Below are positions 25,622 to 36,171 of a stretch of 53,386 nucleotides of DNA, piece by piece. Source of the stretch: Intestinimonas timonensis (lineage in GTDB: Bacteria > Bacillota > Clostridia > Oscillospirales > Oscillospiraceae); the NCBI RefSeq assembly GCF_900626145.1, contig NZ_LR130816.1, positions 413,990 to 467,375 on the forward strand, read 5' to 3'. A program made the translations under genes and the position numbers. Every line of letters begins with the position of its first letter. Position 1 is the stretch's first letter. The notes beneath the pieces were generated by a model. It was not told the origin of the DNA, ran no database searches, and was given only the letters and a program-made list of their open reading frames with translations.

Positions 25622-26299
25622 ATGGGACTCCACGACGGCCACCGCAAGCGGCTCAAGGAACAGTTTCTCAACCACAGTGACGGCTTCCATGACCACCAGC
25701 TCCTGGAGCTGCTGCTGTGCTACGCCATTCCTCAGGGAGACGTGAACGGTCTGGCCCACCGGCTGCTGGACCGGTTCGGCTCACTGGCCGGGGTGCTGGA
25801 CGCCCGCCCCGAGGCCCTGGAGCAGGTCCCCGGCGTGGGGGAGCATACCGCCGTCCTCCTCAAGCTCATTCCCGTGCTCTCCGGCCGCTACCAGGCCGAC
25901 CGGGCCGGTATGGGCACCATCCTGGACTCCACCCAGGCCGCCGGGCAGTACCTGCGGCCCTATTTTTCCCAGGGCGCCCGGTACGAAATGGCGTATCTGG
26001 TGTGTCTGGATGGGAAATATAAGGTATTGGGCTGCCACAAGCTGGATGAGGGCACGGTGAACGCCGCCGAGATCACCCCTAGAAAGATGGTGGAGATTGT
26101 GCTGGCCCACAACGCCACCGCCGCCATTCTGGCCCACAATCACCTCTCCGGTCTGGCTCTGCCCTCCAACGCCGACCTCATGAGTACCCAACAGCTCCGT
26201 GCCATCCTCCGGAGCGTGGATGTGGAGTTGCTGGACCACCTTATTTTTACCGATGACGACATGGTCTCCCTGAAGGACAGCGGATTCTTTTCCGACTGA
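25622..26299 (+). CDS. radC: RadC-family JAB-domain protein
   Basis: 225 aa. An N-terminal UPF0758 part includes a helix-hairpin-helix (EQVPGVGEHTAVLLKLIP), followed by the C-terminal JAMM/MPN domain with AHNHLSG and a downstream Asp in SNADLMS as metal ligands. Canonical RadC has HNHPSG; here the Pro is Leu. The role of RadC is unsettled; a link to DNA repair was withdrawn for E. coli, though it often sits in mobile or repair contexts. AAAGGAGGGG precedes the ATG. The next gene is uvrB with its own promoter. Confidence 0.9.
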   Translation: MGLHDGHRKRLKEQFLNHSDGFHDHQLLELLLCYAIPQGDVNGLAHRLLDRFGSLAGVLDARPEALEQVPGVGEHTAVLLKLIPVLSGRYQADRAGMGTILDSTQAAGQYLRPYFSQGARYEMAYLVCLDGKYKVLGCHKLDEGTVNAAEITPRKMVEIVLAHNATAAILAHNHLSGLALPSNADLMSTQQLRAILRSVDVELLDHLIFTDDDMVSLKDSGFFSD

Positions 26300-26320
26300 G
26301 GAAAAGCCTTCCTTTTTCTA

Positions 26321-26349
26321 TTGCAATAGAACAAATGTTTTGTTAGAAT
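26321..26349 (+). promoter_or_regulatory. uvrB promoter with embedded LexA (SOS) box
   Basis: TTGCAA (26321-26326) and TAGAAT (26344-26349) are 17 bp apart. Between them, 26328-26341 reads AGAACAAATGTTTT, matching the Firmicute SOS box CGAACRNRYGTTYC at 12 of 14 positions including both GAAC and GTTY half-sites. LexA bound here would block the promoter. Confidence 0.78.
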
Positions 26350-26403
26350 GTTGGTGCATCGGGCGCTGTAGGCGCCCAAATCCATGTGAGGAGGTCTTTG
26401 CCC

Positions 26404-28371
26404 GTGCCAGATTTTGAAGTCGTCTCTCCCTATCAGCCAGCCGGCGATCAGCCCGAGGCCATCGCCGCCCTGGCCGCCGGCATCGAAAACGGCCTCTCTG
26501 AGCAGACCCTGCTGGGCGTCACCGGCTCGGGCAAGACCTTCACCATGGCCAAGGTCATCGAGGCCGTCCAGCGCCCTACCCTGGTGCTGGCCCACAACAA
26601 GACCCTGGCCGCCCAGCTGTGCGCTGAGTTCAAGGAGTTCTTCCCCCACAACGCGGTGGAGTACTTCGTCTCCTACTACGACTACTACCAGCCTGAGGCC
26701 TATATCCCCCACACCGACACCTTCATCGAGAAGGACTCTGCCACCAACGACGAGATCGACCGGCTGCGGCTCTCCGCCACCGCCTCCCTCATCGAGCGCC
26801 GGGACGTCATCGTGGTCTCCTCCGTCTCCTGCATCTACGGCCTGGGCGAGCCCGACGACTACGCCAAGATGATGGTCCCCCTCCGGGTGGGCGCCGAGTT
26901 CCCCCGGGACGAGCTTTTGAAGCGGCTCATCGAGATCCGCTATGAGCGCAACGACATCGCCTTCGAGCGCAACATGTTCCGGGTCCGGGGGGACACGGTG
27001 GAGCTGTGGCCGGCCTACTACAAGGACACCGCCATCCGGGTGGAGTATTTTGGGGACGAGATCGACCGCATCAGCGAGATCAACGTGGTCACCGGCACCC
27101 CTGTCCGCCGGCTGGAGCACATCCCCATCTTCCCCGCCAGCCACTATATCACTCCCAAGGAGAAAATGGACAAGGCCATCAAGGAGATCTACAAGGAGCT
27201 GGAGGAGCGGGTGGCCTGGTTCCAGGAGCGGGACATGCTGGTGGAAGCCCAGCGCATCAAGCAGCGGACCATGTACGACATTGAGATGATGCAGGAGCTG
27301 GGCTACTGCTCCGGCATCGAGAACTACTCCCGGCCCATCGCCGGCCGGCCCGCCGGCTCCGCTCCCATGACCCTCATGGATTACTTCCCGAAGGACTTCC
27401 TCATGTTCATTGATGAGTCCCACGTGACCCTTCCCCAGGTCCGGGCCATGTACAACGGCGACCACGCCCGCAAGACCACATTGGTGGATTACGGCTTCCG
27501 TCTGCCCTGCGCTTTTGATAACAGGCCGTTGAAATTTGACGAATTTGAACAGAGAGTAAATCAAGTTGTGTACGTTTCGGCCACGCCTGGCGAGTATGAA
27601 AAGACCCGCTCGGGCCAGATCGTGGAGCAGGTCATCCGCCCCACCGGTCTGCTGGACCCCAAGATCGACGTGCGCCCGGTGGAGGGCCAGATCGACGACC
27701 TCATCGGGGAGATCAACCAGCGGGTGGAGCGCAAGGAGCGGGTGCTGGTCACCACGCTGACCAAGAAGATGGCAGAGGACCTGACCGCCTACCTGAAAAA
27801 TGCCGGCATCAAGGTGCAGTACATGCACCACGACATCGATACCATCGAGCGTCAGGAGATCATCCGGGACCTGCGGCTGGGCACCTACGACGTGCTGGTG
27901 GGCATCAACCTGCTCCGCGAGGGCCTGGACCTCCCGGAGGTGAGCCTGGTGGCCATTCTGGACGCCGACAAGGAGGGCTTCCTCCGGTCTGAGACCTCCC
28001 TCATCCAGACCATCGGCCGGGCCGCCCGAAATGCCGATGGCCTGGTCATCATGTACGCCGACAAGATGACCCCCTCCATGATGGCCGCCATCGGGGAGAC
28101 CGAGCGCCGCCGGAAGAAGCAGGACGCCTTCAACAAGGAGCACGGCATCGTCCCCAAGACCATCATCAAGTCGGTGCGGGACGTCATCGAGCTCTCCGCC
28201 GCCGAGGAGGAGAGCGAACAGCTCCTGCGGAACAAGACCAAGCTCTCCAAGAAGGAGCGGGACGCCGCCATTGAAAAGCTGGAGAAGGAGATGAAGGAGG
28301 CATCGAAGCGTTTGGAGTTCGAGTACGCCGCTGTCCTCCGAGACCGCATCATCGAATTGAGAGGCAAGTAA
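26404..28371 (+). CDS. uvrB: Excinuclease ABC subunit B
   Basis: 655 aa, usual length. Seen: [17 protein letters not shown] at the start, Walker [11 protein letters not shown], the beta-hairpin [12 protein letters not shown], the helicase motifs DESHVT and [46 protein letters not shown] and a C-terminal UVR motif. UvrB verifies lesions delivered by UvrA and recruits UvrC. A GTG at 26404 with GGAGG nine bases upstream is the start. Two oddities: a low-GC tract at 27511-27580 inside the gene, and a diverged second copy of its 3' end 200 bp downstream. Confidence 0.96.
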   Translation: MPDFEVVSPYQPAGDQPEAIAALAAGIENGLSEQTLLGVTGSGKTFTMAKVIEAVQRPTLVLAHNKTLAAQLCAEFKEFFPHNAVEYFVSYYDYYQPEAYIPHTDTFIEKDSATNDEIDRLRLSATASLIERRDVIVVSSVSCIYGLGEPDDYAKMMVPLRVGAEFPRDELLKRLIEIRYERNDIAFERNMFRVRGDTVELWPAYYKDTAIRVEYFGDEIDRISEINVVTGTPVRRLEHIPIFPASHYITPKEKMDKAIKEIYKELEERVAWFQERDMLVEAQRIKQRTMYDIEMMQELGYCSGIENYSRPIAGRPAGSAPMTLMDYFPKDFLMFIDESHVTLPQVRAMYNGDHARKTTLVDYGFRLPCAFDNRPLKFDEFEQRVNQVVYVSATPGEYEKTRSGQIVEQVIRPTGLLDPKIDVRPVEGQIDDLIGEINQRVERKERVLVTTLTKKMAEDLTAYLKNAGIKVQYMHHDIDTIERQEIIRDLRLGTYDVLVGINLLREGLDLPEVSLVAILDADKEGFLRSETSLIQTIGRAARNADGLVIMYADKMTPSMMAAIGETERRRKKQDAFNKEHGIVPKTIIKSVRDVIELSAAEEESEQLLRNKTKLSKKERDAAIEKLEKEMKEASKRLEFEYAAVLRDRIIELRGK

Positions 28372-28379
28372 TAGCCTCC
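28294..28379 (+). repeat. uvrB 3' end, repeat copy 1 (functional)
   Basis: These 86 bp cover the last 26 codons of uvrB, the stop and about eight bases beyond. They recur exactly 200 bp downstream. This copy uses codons such as CGT, TTG, GCT, CGA and AGA where the second copy has CGG, CTG, GCC, CGC and AGG. Confidence 0.9.
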
Positions 28380-28493
28380 TTCAGCTCCTTCGGGACCCCG
28401 CAAAGCGGGGCGGCGCAGGGCGAATTCACTTCGCCCGAGCATGTGAAATCTCCCACCGGGTCCCCTGCACGGCCTTGGCCGTGCGGGGCGAGG
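28380..28493 (+). other. Structured insert between the two uvrB 3' ends
   Basis: 114 bp without a plausible gene. GGGACCC (28392-28398) can pair with GGGTCCC (28458-28464), enclosing CCCCGC-AAA-GCGGGG and GGGCGAA-TTCAC-TTCGCCC (28418-28436); a third hairpin CTGCACGG-CCTTGG-CCGTGCGG follows. This layout resembles a folded RNA or a small repeat-type mobile element. Confidence 0.6.
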
Positions 28494-28579
28494 AAGGAGG
28501 TTAGCAAGCGGCTGGAGTTCGAGTACGCCGCCGTCCTCCGCGACCGCATCATCGAATTGAGGGGCAAGTAATAGCCTCT
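28494..28579 (+). repeat. Vestigial duplicate of the uvrB 3' end, copy 2
   Basis: Reads [18 protein letters not shown] then the same end as UvrB, with a TAA stop at the same place. Against copy 1 nearly all differences are synonymous third-position changes (one Ala to Val). It has no start of its own and is not translated as part of uvrB. Confidence 0.88.
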
Positions 28580-28637
28580 TTCCACTCTTTGATCCGGCCA
28601 AATGGCGGGAGGACTGCTACTATGAGGAGGATATCCG

Positions 28638-28964
28638 ATGAAAAAGGTAAAAATTACGGTGCTGAAAACTGAATTTTACCCAGAGCTGGCTGACCGCTAC
28701 CTCACCGAGGGCCGGGAAGCCGGTCCCTGCCCCTTCCAGAACGTCGGAGATGTGTTCTACTACGAGGGCGGCGCGGAGAAGCCGGAGGGTCTGTGCCCCT
28801 GGGCCTGGATTGACCTCTACCGGGGTATCTCCACCCTGGCCAACGGGCCTCTCGTCAACGACTGGTACTCTCACGAGGACCGGCGCATCCTCTGCTGTAC
28901 CGACGGCGTCCGTCCGGTGATCTACGAGCTGGCCGTCCTGGACGAGGACGCACAAAATAATTGA
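28638..28964 (+). CDS. TIGR04076 family protein
   Basis: 108 aa small soluble protein of the TIGR04076 family, recognised by [35 protein letters not shown] and [13 protein letters not shown]. The conserved cysteines suggest metal or redox chemistry but the function is unknown. AGGAGG lies seven bases before the ATG. Its position between uvrB and uvrA, 19 bp before the latter, places it in the same SOS-regulated transcript and is its most interesting property. Confidence 0.85.
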   Translation: MKKVKITVLKTEFYPELADRYLTEGREAGPCPFQNVGDVFYYEGGAEKPEGLCPWAWIDLYRGISTLANGPLVNDWYSHEDRRILCCTDGVRPVIYELAVLDEDAQNN

Positions 28965-28983
28965 ACAGGCAAGGAATGACTTT

Positions 28984-31811
<2,828 letters not shown>

Positions 31812-31815
<4 letters not shown>

Positions 31816-32045
31816 GCACCTCCTTTGGGCCAAAAGCTCTCCGACAGGCCCAGCCCCGTCCGCAGCCCCAGCACAAAGGCCTGGAGGGAGAAAAACTCCC
31901 GGCTCTTGTCGAAGTTCACCCGCTCCTCCGGGTCCAGATTACCGTCCATGAGGGAGAGGTCCAGCTCGTAGCCGCTCCCCTGGACGTGCTCCTCCTGGTA
32001 GGGATAGATATAGCGGGCATAGAGCCATGGCAAGAATTGATCCAT
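31812..32045 (-). CDS. Small conserved-looking hypothetical protein
   Basis: 77 aa, acidic, with several aromatic residues in the first third ([17 protein letters not shown]) and no membrane segment. I do not recognise the family. ATG 32045 has GAGGTG six bases upstream, following a good promoter. It is convergent with uvrA and divergent from a ribbon-helix-helix gene, with paired palindromes between them, so the divergent regulator may control it. Real-gene evidence is the start context and promoter rather than homology. Confidence 0.6.
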
Positions 32046-32070
32046 CATGATCACCTCAATATTATTATAT

Positions 32071-32121
32071 AGCATAGTTATAAACTATTCAACTGTCAAA
32101 TTCGACATAGTTAATGACTAT
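32071..32121. promoter_or_regulatory. Promoter with two palindromic operator candidates
   Basis: Minus strand TTGACA (32094-32099) and TATGCT (32071-32076), spacer 17 bp. Two related 15-bp dyads, ATAGTTATAAACTAT (32074-32088) and ATAGTTAATGACTAT (32107-32121), lie 33 bp apart, about three helical turns, one over the -10 and one behind the -35. This is the arrangement expected for a repressor such as the adjacent ribbon-helix-helix protein. Confidence 0.65.
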
Positions 32122-32176
32122 TTATTGTGCCCTTTCATGATGGGATAATGTGGCTACACATTGGAGGGACAGTTAT

Positions 32177-32398
32177 ATGGCGTACTCGCAAAAGGCGGTC
32201 AATGATTTTCACCGTCGCCGCTACTATCAAATTGTTGCGAACGTGCCAATCGAATACAAAGAGACAATCAAAGCCGCTGCCGCCGAACGGGGTGTGTCGG
32301 TGTCCCGGCTGGTGTGTGATCTTTTGGGACGGGAGTTGGGTCTGGACCTGACTTTGGATGGCGTTTTTCCCGGCGCCAAAAAAGCGGAAGAGCCATAG
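32177..32398 (+). CDS. Ribbon-helix-helix (Arc-like) DNA-binding protein
   Basis: 73 aa. A short basic N-terminal strand (YYQIVANVP) followed by two helices (YKETIKAAAAERG and SVSRLVCDLLGREL) is the ribbon-helix-helix pattern of small repressors. GGAGGG lies eight bases before ATG 32177. No toxin gene sits next to it, so an antitoxin role is not supported. Twin palindromes upstream are candidate operators for autoregulation and for the divergent small gene. A hairpin-rich repeat begins at its stop codon. Confidence 0.72.
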   Translation: MAYSQKAVNDFHRRRYYQIVANVPIEYKETIKAAAAERGVSVSRLVCDLLGRELGLDLTLDGVFPGAKKAEEP

Positions 32399-32668
32399 GG
32401 GCGGCTTGTGGCCGCCCACCGGTGGTCCCCTATCCCTCGAGCACCGACGGCGTTACGGAGTGAGCCGTCGGTGCAAATAGCGCAACAATAGAAGAGCTCG
32501 GGAGGTACTTCCAATAGGGGGGAGCCGCAGCTCCCCCCTGTGTTTGGTCGTTTTAAGGGGAGGATTGTCAAGGAGGGGGAAATCGAAATCCCCCTCCTTG
32601 ACTGACTCTTTCGCCCCTTTCTGGTCATTCAGAAAGGGGCCCGCCGGAGGCCGCTCTCCATCGGAGAT
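32399..32668 (+). repeat. Multi-hairpin repeat, copy A
   Basis: Successive hairpins: GGGCGGC/GCCGCCC (32399-32417); GCACCGACGGC/GCCGTCGGTGC (32441-32474); GGGGGGAGC/GCTCCCCCC (32517-32538); a 13-bp stem 32567-32579 with 32590-32602 and loop AAATCGAAAT; GCCCCTTTCTG/CAGAAAGGGGC (32613-32640); and CCATC/GATGG at the end. The same module order occurs inverted at 32738-32990 and in part at 36701-36847. Open frames here are by-products of the repeat. Confidence 0.85.
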
Positions 32669-32737
32669 GGTCGCAAAATGATTTTCTTCTAAACAAAAGT
32701 GATTTCTGTTCGCGGTGTTGTCCACCCTGCTGGAGGC

Positions 32738-32990
32738 GTTCCTTTCTGCTTGTGCAGAAAGGAACCAAAGACACCCCAGAGAGGGGGGATTCCGATTTCC
32801 CCCCTCTCTGGACTCTCCCCCTTGAAACGGCCAAGCACAGGGGGCTGCGGCCCCCCTATTGGATGTACCCCCCAAGTCTTCTATTGCTACGCTGCTTGCA
32901 CCGTCGGCTTACTTCGTAACGCCGCCGGCGCACGGGGGGCAGGGGACCGCCGGCGGGCGGCCTCAGGCGGCCCCTGCCAAAGATTTCACA
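32738..32990 (-). repeat. Multi-hairpin repeat, copy B (inverted)
   Basis: Read on the minus strand it has the same order of modules as copy A: a GCGCCGGCGGC/GCCGACGGTGC hairpin, GCAATAGAAGA, the TACATCCAATAGGGGG block, a 13-bp stem with loop AAATCGGAAT (32776-32811), and a 12-bp GTTCCTTTCTGC/GCAGAAAGGAAC hairpin (32738-32765). Stem sequences differ from copy A while pairing is kept. A and B are head to head and could form a cruciform several hundred bases long. Confidence 0.82.
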
Positions 32991-32999
32991 AAATCTTTA

Positions 33000-33029
33000 T
33001 CGTCAACCGCCCGTCCGGTATGGTACAAT
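33000..33029 (+). promoter_or_regulatory. Promoter of the small multidrug export gene
   Basis: TCGTCA (33000-33005) and TACAAT (33024-33029) with an 18-bp spacer and a TATGG extension before the -10. The -35 is weak. Confidence 0.5.
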
Positions 33030-33050
33030 GGTCCCTGAGGTGAACGAATC

Positions 33051-33536
33051 TTGGATCTCCTGCAAGCTTTGAGCGACACGGAGCTGGGCGCCGCCCTCTC
33101 CACCATATTGGTCTCCATGGTACCCGTCCTGGAACTGCGCTTCGGCATCCCCTGGGGAGTGGCACACGGACTGTCCCACTTTGCTGCTTTTGTGGCCGCC
33201 GTCATCGGCAACATGATCCCTCTGCCCTTCATCGTGGTCTACATCCGCAGCATTTTCAAGTGGATGCGCCGCCATCTGCCCCAGTTTGACCGGCTCCTGG
33301 ACAAGCTGGAGGCCAAGGCCCACCTGAAGGGCCGCAAAGTCACCAAATACCGCTATCTGGGCCTGATGATCTTCGTGGCCATCCCCCTGCCCGGCACCGG
33401 CGGCTGGACCGGCGCCCTGGTGGCCGCCTTCCTGGACATGCGCCTGCGAAAGGCCATGCCCGCCATCTTCGCCGGCGTCCTCATCGCCGGGTTCCTGATC
33501 ACCGGTATCACCTACGGTTTCACCTCAATCTTTTGA
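33051..33536 (+). CDS. Small multidrug export family membrane protein (PF06695)
   Basis: 161 aa with about four hydrophobic segments. The blocks VPVLELRFGIPWG, VIGNMIPLPFIVVYI and FVAIPLPGTGGWTGALVA are those of the Sm_multidrug_ex family, whose proline-glycine re-entrant signatures resemble DedA-type proteins. Its substrate is not known; the export name comes from an early annotation. Start is TTG 33051 with GAGGTGA seven bases upstream. A hairpin with a T tract follows the stop. Confidence 0.82.
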   Translation: MDLLQALSDTELGAALSTILVSMVPVLELRFGIPWGVAHGLSHFAAFVAAVIGNMIPLPFIVVYIRSIFKWMRRHLPQFDRLLDKLEAKAHLKGRKVTKYRYLGLMIFVAIPLPGTGGWTGALVAAFLDMRLRKAMPAIFAGVLIAGFLITGITYGFTSIF

Positions 33537-33543
33537 CCTTTTC

Positions 33544-33575
33544 CCACCTCCGCGCATAGGATGGCGCGGAGGTGG
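33544..33575 (+). terminator. Hairpin overlapping the next gene's ribosome site
   Basis: CCACCTCCGCGC (33544-33555) pairs perfectly with GCGCGGAGGTGG (33564-33575), eight-base loop, then ATCGTTTTG. It can end the upstream transcript, and its 3' arm contains the GGAGG of the next gene. Confidence 0.6.
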
Positions 33576-33581
33576 ATCGTT

Positions 33582-33923
33582 TTGCTGTACGCTGCTGGAG
33601 AGATCATTCTGTCCCTGCTGGCCGTTTTTGGCCTCTTTTCCGCCCTGTGGCTTCTCTTCCGCCGGGCCATGTTCGCCCAGGCCGGTGACCAGCCCGGCGC
33701 CTGCGCCGTGGTGGCCGCCCGGGGGGACGGCTCCGGCCTGGAGCAGACTGTGAAGGAGCTTTTGTGGCTGCGGCTGGGGGGAGCCCGGCACTATGCCGTG
33801 CTCATCGCCGATGCCGGTCTGGACACGAAGGGCAAGGCCGTAGCCGCCGCCCTGGCCAACAGCCTGCCCGAAGTGCTGGTCTGCCCTATGGAGCGGCTCA
33901 CCGATTACCTGGACCTCATATAA
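33582..33923 (+). CDS. Hypothetical membrane-anchored protein
   Basis: 113 aa. One N-terminal membrane helix (residues about 5-25, IILSLLAVFGLFSALWLLF), then a cytoplasmic alpha/beta-looking domain of about 80 residues with a strand RHYAVLIADAGL. I do not recognise the family, but the arrangement is reminiscent of small proteins beside recD2. I chose TTG 33582 because GGAGG is nine bases upstream; an in-frame ATG at 33561 lies in the hairpin loop without a ribosome site. 28 bp separate it from recD2. Confidence 0.55.
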   Translation: MLYAAGEIILSLLAVFGLFSALWLLFRRAMFAQAGDQPGACAVVAARGDGSGLEQTVKELLWLRLGGARHYAVLIADAGLDTKGKAVAAALANSLPEVLVCPMERLTDYLDLI

Positions 33924-33951
33924 GGTCCTATCTAAACTGGAAGGAAGTAGG

Positions 33952-36171
33952 ATGCACGTGGAGGCGACCAAAGAGCTCACCCTGATGGAGGGGACGGTGG
34001 AGTCCGTCATCTTCCGCAACGAAGAGAACGGCTACACCGTCCTCCGCCTCAGCGTGGGGGACGGGGAGCCGGTGACGGTGGTGGGCTGCATGCCCGGCGC
34101 CGCCCCCGGCGAGGGTCTGGCCGTCCAGGGCACCTGGGGCCGCCACTCCTCCTACGGCGAGCAGTTCAAGGCCGAGATCGTGGAGCGGCGCATCCCCGTA
34201 GGAGAAAAGGCCATCTTTGAATACCTGGCCTCCGGCGCCATCAAGGGGGTGGGTGCCGCCACCGCCCGGCGGCTGGTGGAGGAGTTCGGCTCCGACACCT
34301 TCAACGTCCTGGAGGAGCACCCCGAACAGCTCACCAAGATCAAGGGCATCACCCGCAAGCGGGCCCTCCAGATCGGAGAGGCCTTCCGGCTCCAGATGGG
34401 AATGCGGCGGCTGCTGGATTTTCTGGGGGAGCATGGACTGCCCCTCCAGCTGGGCATGCCCCTCTACCGCCGCTACGGCGACCCGGCCCTGGATGTGATC
34501 CGGGACAACCCCTACCTGCTGGTGGACGAGGAGCTTGGTGTATCCTTCTCCACCGCTGACGAGCTGGCCCTGGCCATCGGCCTGGATGGGGAGGACCCCC
34601 AGCGGCTGGAGGCCGGCATCCTCTTCGAGCTCACCCACAACCTGAACAACGGCCACACCTTCCTCCCCGTCCAGAAGCTGCTGTGGGCCACGGGACAGCT
34701 CATCGGCGTGGAAGGTCCAGGGCTCACCGAGGCCCTGGACTCCCTGGAGCACCAGGGGCTCCTCACCCGGGAGGAGGTGGCCGGGGAGGACGCCTGCTAC
34801 CTCTCCTCCATCCAGGAGGCGGAGGAGTATGTGGCCTGGCGGCTGGAGGAGATGTGCACCCGGGAGCTGCTGCCCCCCGCCCACCTGGACCGGCTGCTGG
34901 AAACCATCCAGGCTGACCAGGACATCACCTACGCCCCCCAGCAGCGTGAGGCGGTGGCCTTGGCGGCGGAGCGGCAGGTGATGCTGCTCACCGGCGGACC
35001 CGGCACCGGCAAGACCACCTGTCTCCGGGGCGTTCTGGCTCTCTTTGACGCTCTGGGGCTGGAGACCGCCCTGGCCGCTCCCACCGGACGGGCCGCCAAG
35101 CGGTTGGGCGAGGCCTGCGGCACTGAGGCCGCCACCATTCACCGGCTGCTGGAGACCCAGTTCGACCAGCACACCGGGCAGCTCATCTTTGCCCACGACG
35201 AAGACGAGCCCCTCTCCGCCGACGCCGTCATCGTGGACGAGACCTCCATGGTGGACGTGCCCCTCATGCGGGCCCTCCTCTCCGCTCTGCGCAGCGACTG
35301 CCGCCTCATCCTGGTGGGCGACCCCGACCAGCTTCCCTCCGTGGGGCCGGGCAACCTTCTCTCCGACCTTATCCGCAGCGGCAAGGTGCCCACCATCTGC
35401 CTCACCGAGATCTTTCGGCAGGCCGCCGAGAGCGCCATCGTCATGAACGCCCACCGGGTGGACCGGGGCGAGCTCCCCGACCTCACCAACCATCAGAAGG
35501 ACTTCTTCTTTCTCCGCCGCCGGGACCCGGTGCGGACGGCGGAGACCATCGTAGAGCTGGTCAAGACCCGGCTTCCCGAGAAAATGGGCATCCCCGCCGA
35601 CCAGATCCAGGTTCTCTCCCCCACCCGCAAGCATCAGAGCGGCACCCTGGCCCTCAACCAGCGGCTCCAGGAGGCCCTCAACCCCGCCCAGCCCGGCAAG
35701 GGGGAGCGGCGGTTCGGCCCCTATCTCTTCCGCCTGGGGGACCGGGTCATGCAGGTGAAGAACAACTACGACATCATGTGGAAGGACCGGGAGGGCCGCT
35801 CGGCGGGTCTGGGGGTCTTCAACGGCGACATCGGCCGCATCACCGACATGGACCCCCGGGGCGAGGTCATCACCGTGGACTTCGACGGGCGGCTGGTGGA
35901 GTACGGCCCCGAGATGCTGGGCGAGCTGGAGCCAGCCTACGCCATGACCGTCCACAAGGCCCAGGGCAGCGAGTACCGGGCCGTCATCCTGGCCGTCAGC
36001 GACGGCTCTCCCATGCTCCTCTCCCGGGGCGTCCTCTACACCGCCATCACCCGGGCCCGGGAGCTCTTTATCCTGGTGGGTGACGAGGAGAAGGTGGCAC
36101 AGATGGTCCACAACGACCGCCAGCAGCGCCGCTACTCCGGCCTCAGGGCCCGGCTGGCCAGGGGATCGTAA
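33952..36171 (+). CDS. recD2: RecD2 ATP-dependent DNA helicase
   Basis: 739 aa, the length of RecD2 rather than RecBCD RecD. An N-terminal OB-like region, helix-hairpin-helix motifs (IKGVGAATARRLVEEFG and ITRKRALQIGEAF), Walker A GGPGTGKTTCLRG near 345, DETSMVDV, GDPDQLPSVGPGN, and the C-terminal AMTVHKAQGSEY and YTAITRARE motifs are all seen. It is a 5'-3' SF1B helicase acting in DNA repair and replication-fork processing outside RecBCD. AAGGAAG precedes the ATG. A long repeat-bearing gap follows. Confidence 0.95.
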   Translation: MHVEATKELTLMEGTVESVIFRNEENGYTVLRLSVGDGEPVTVVGCMPGAAPGEGLAVQGTWGRHSSYGEQFKAEIVERRIPVGEKAIFEYLASGAIKGVGAATARRLVEEFGSDTFNVLEEHPEQLTKIKGITRKRALQIGEAFRLQMGMRRLLDFLGEHGLPLQLGMPLYRRYGDPALDVIRDNPYLLVDEELGVSFSTADELALAIGLDGEDPQRLEAGILFELTHNLNNGHTFLPVQKLLWATGQLIGVEGPGLTEALDSLEHQGLLTREEVAGEDACYLSSIQEAEEYVAWRLEEMCTRELLPPAHLDRLLETIQADQDITYAPQQREAVALAAERQVMLLTGGPGTGKTTCLRGVLALFDALGLETALAAPTGRAAKRLGEACGTEAATIHRLLETQFDQHTGQLIFAHDEDEPLSADAVIVDETSMVDVPLMRALLSALRSDCRLILVGDPDQLPSVGPGNLLSDLIRSGKVPTICLTEIFRQAAESAIVMNAHRVDRGELPDLTNHQKDFFFLRRRDPVRTAETIVELVKTRLPEKMGIPADQIQVLSPTRKHQSGTLALNQRLQEALNPAQPGKGERRFGPYLFRLGDRVMQVKNNYDIMWKDREGRSAGLGVFNGDIGRITDMDPRGEVITVDFDGRLVEYGPEMLGELEPAYAMTVHKAQGSEYRAVILAVSDGSPMLLSRGVLYTAITRARELFILVGDEEKVAQMVHNDRQQRRYSGLRARLARGS

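Noticed and set aside
26140..28143. Long minus-strand open frame opposite uvrB
   Set aside because: Mirror of uvrB codon bias; no ribosome site and no recognisable protein.
28494..28579. A frameshifted or split uvrB needing correction
   Set aside because: uvrB is full length and ends in the normal UVR motif at 28371; the second tail is an extra copy, not a missing part.
32177..32398. Toxin-antitoxin pair with the neighbouring small gene
   Set aside because: The genes are divergent and the 77-aa protein has no RelE, ParE, HicA or PemK features.
32227..32875. Several overlapping minus-strand frames of 70-140 codons
   Set aside because: They translate the hairpin repeat; the same peptides reappear wherever the repeat does, have no start context, and change with stem variation rather than by codon.
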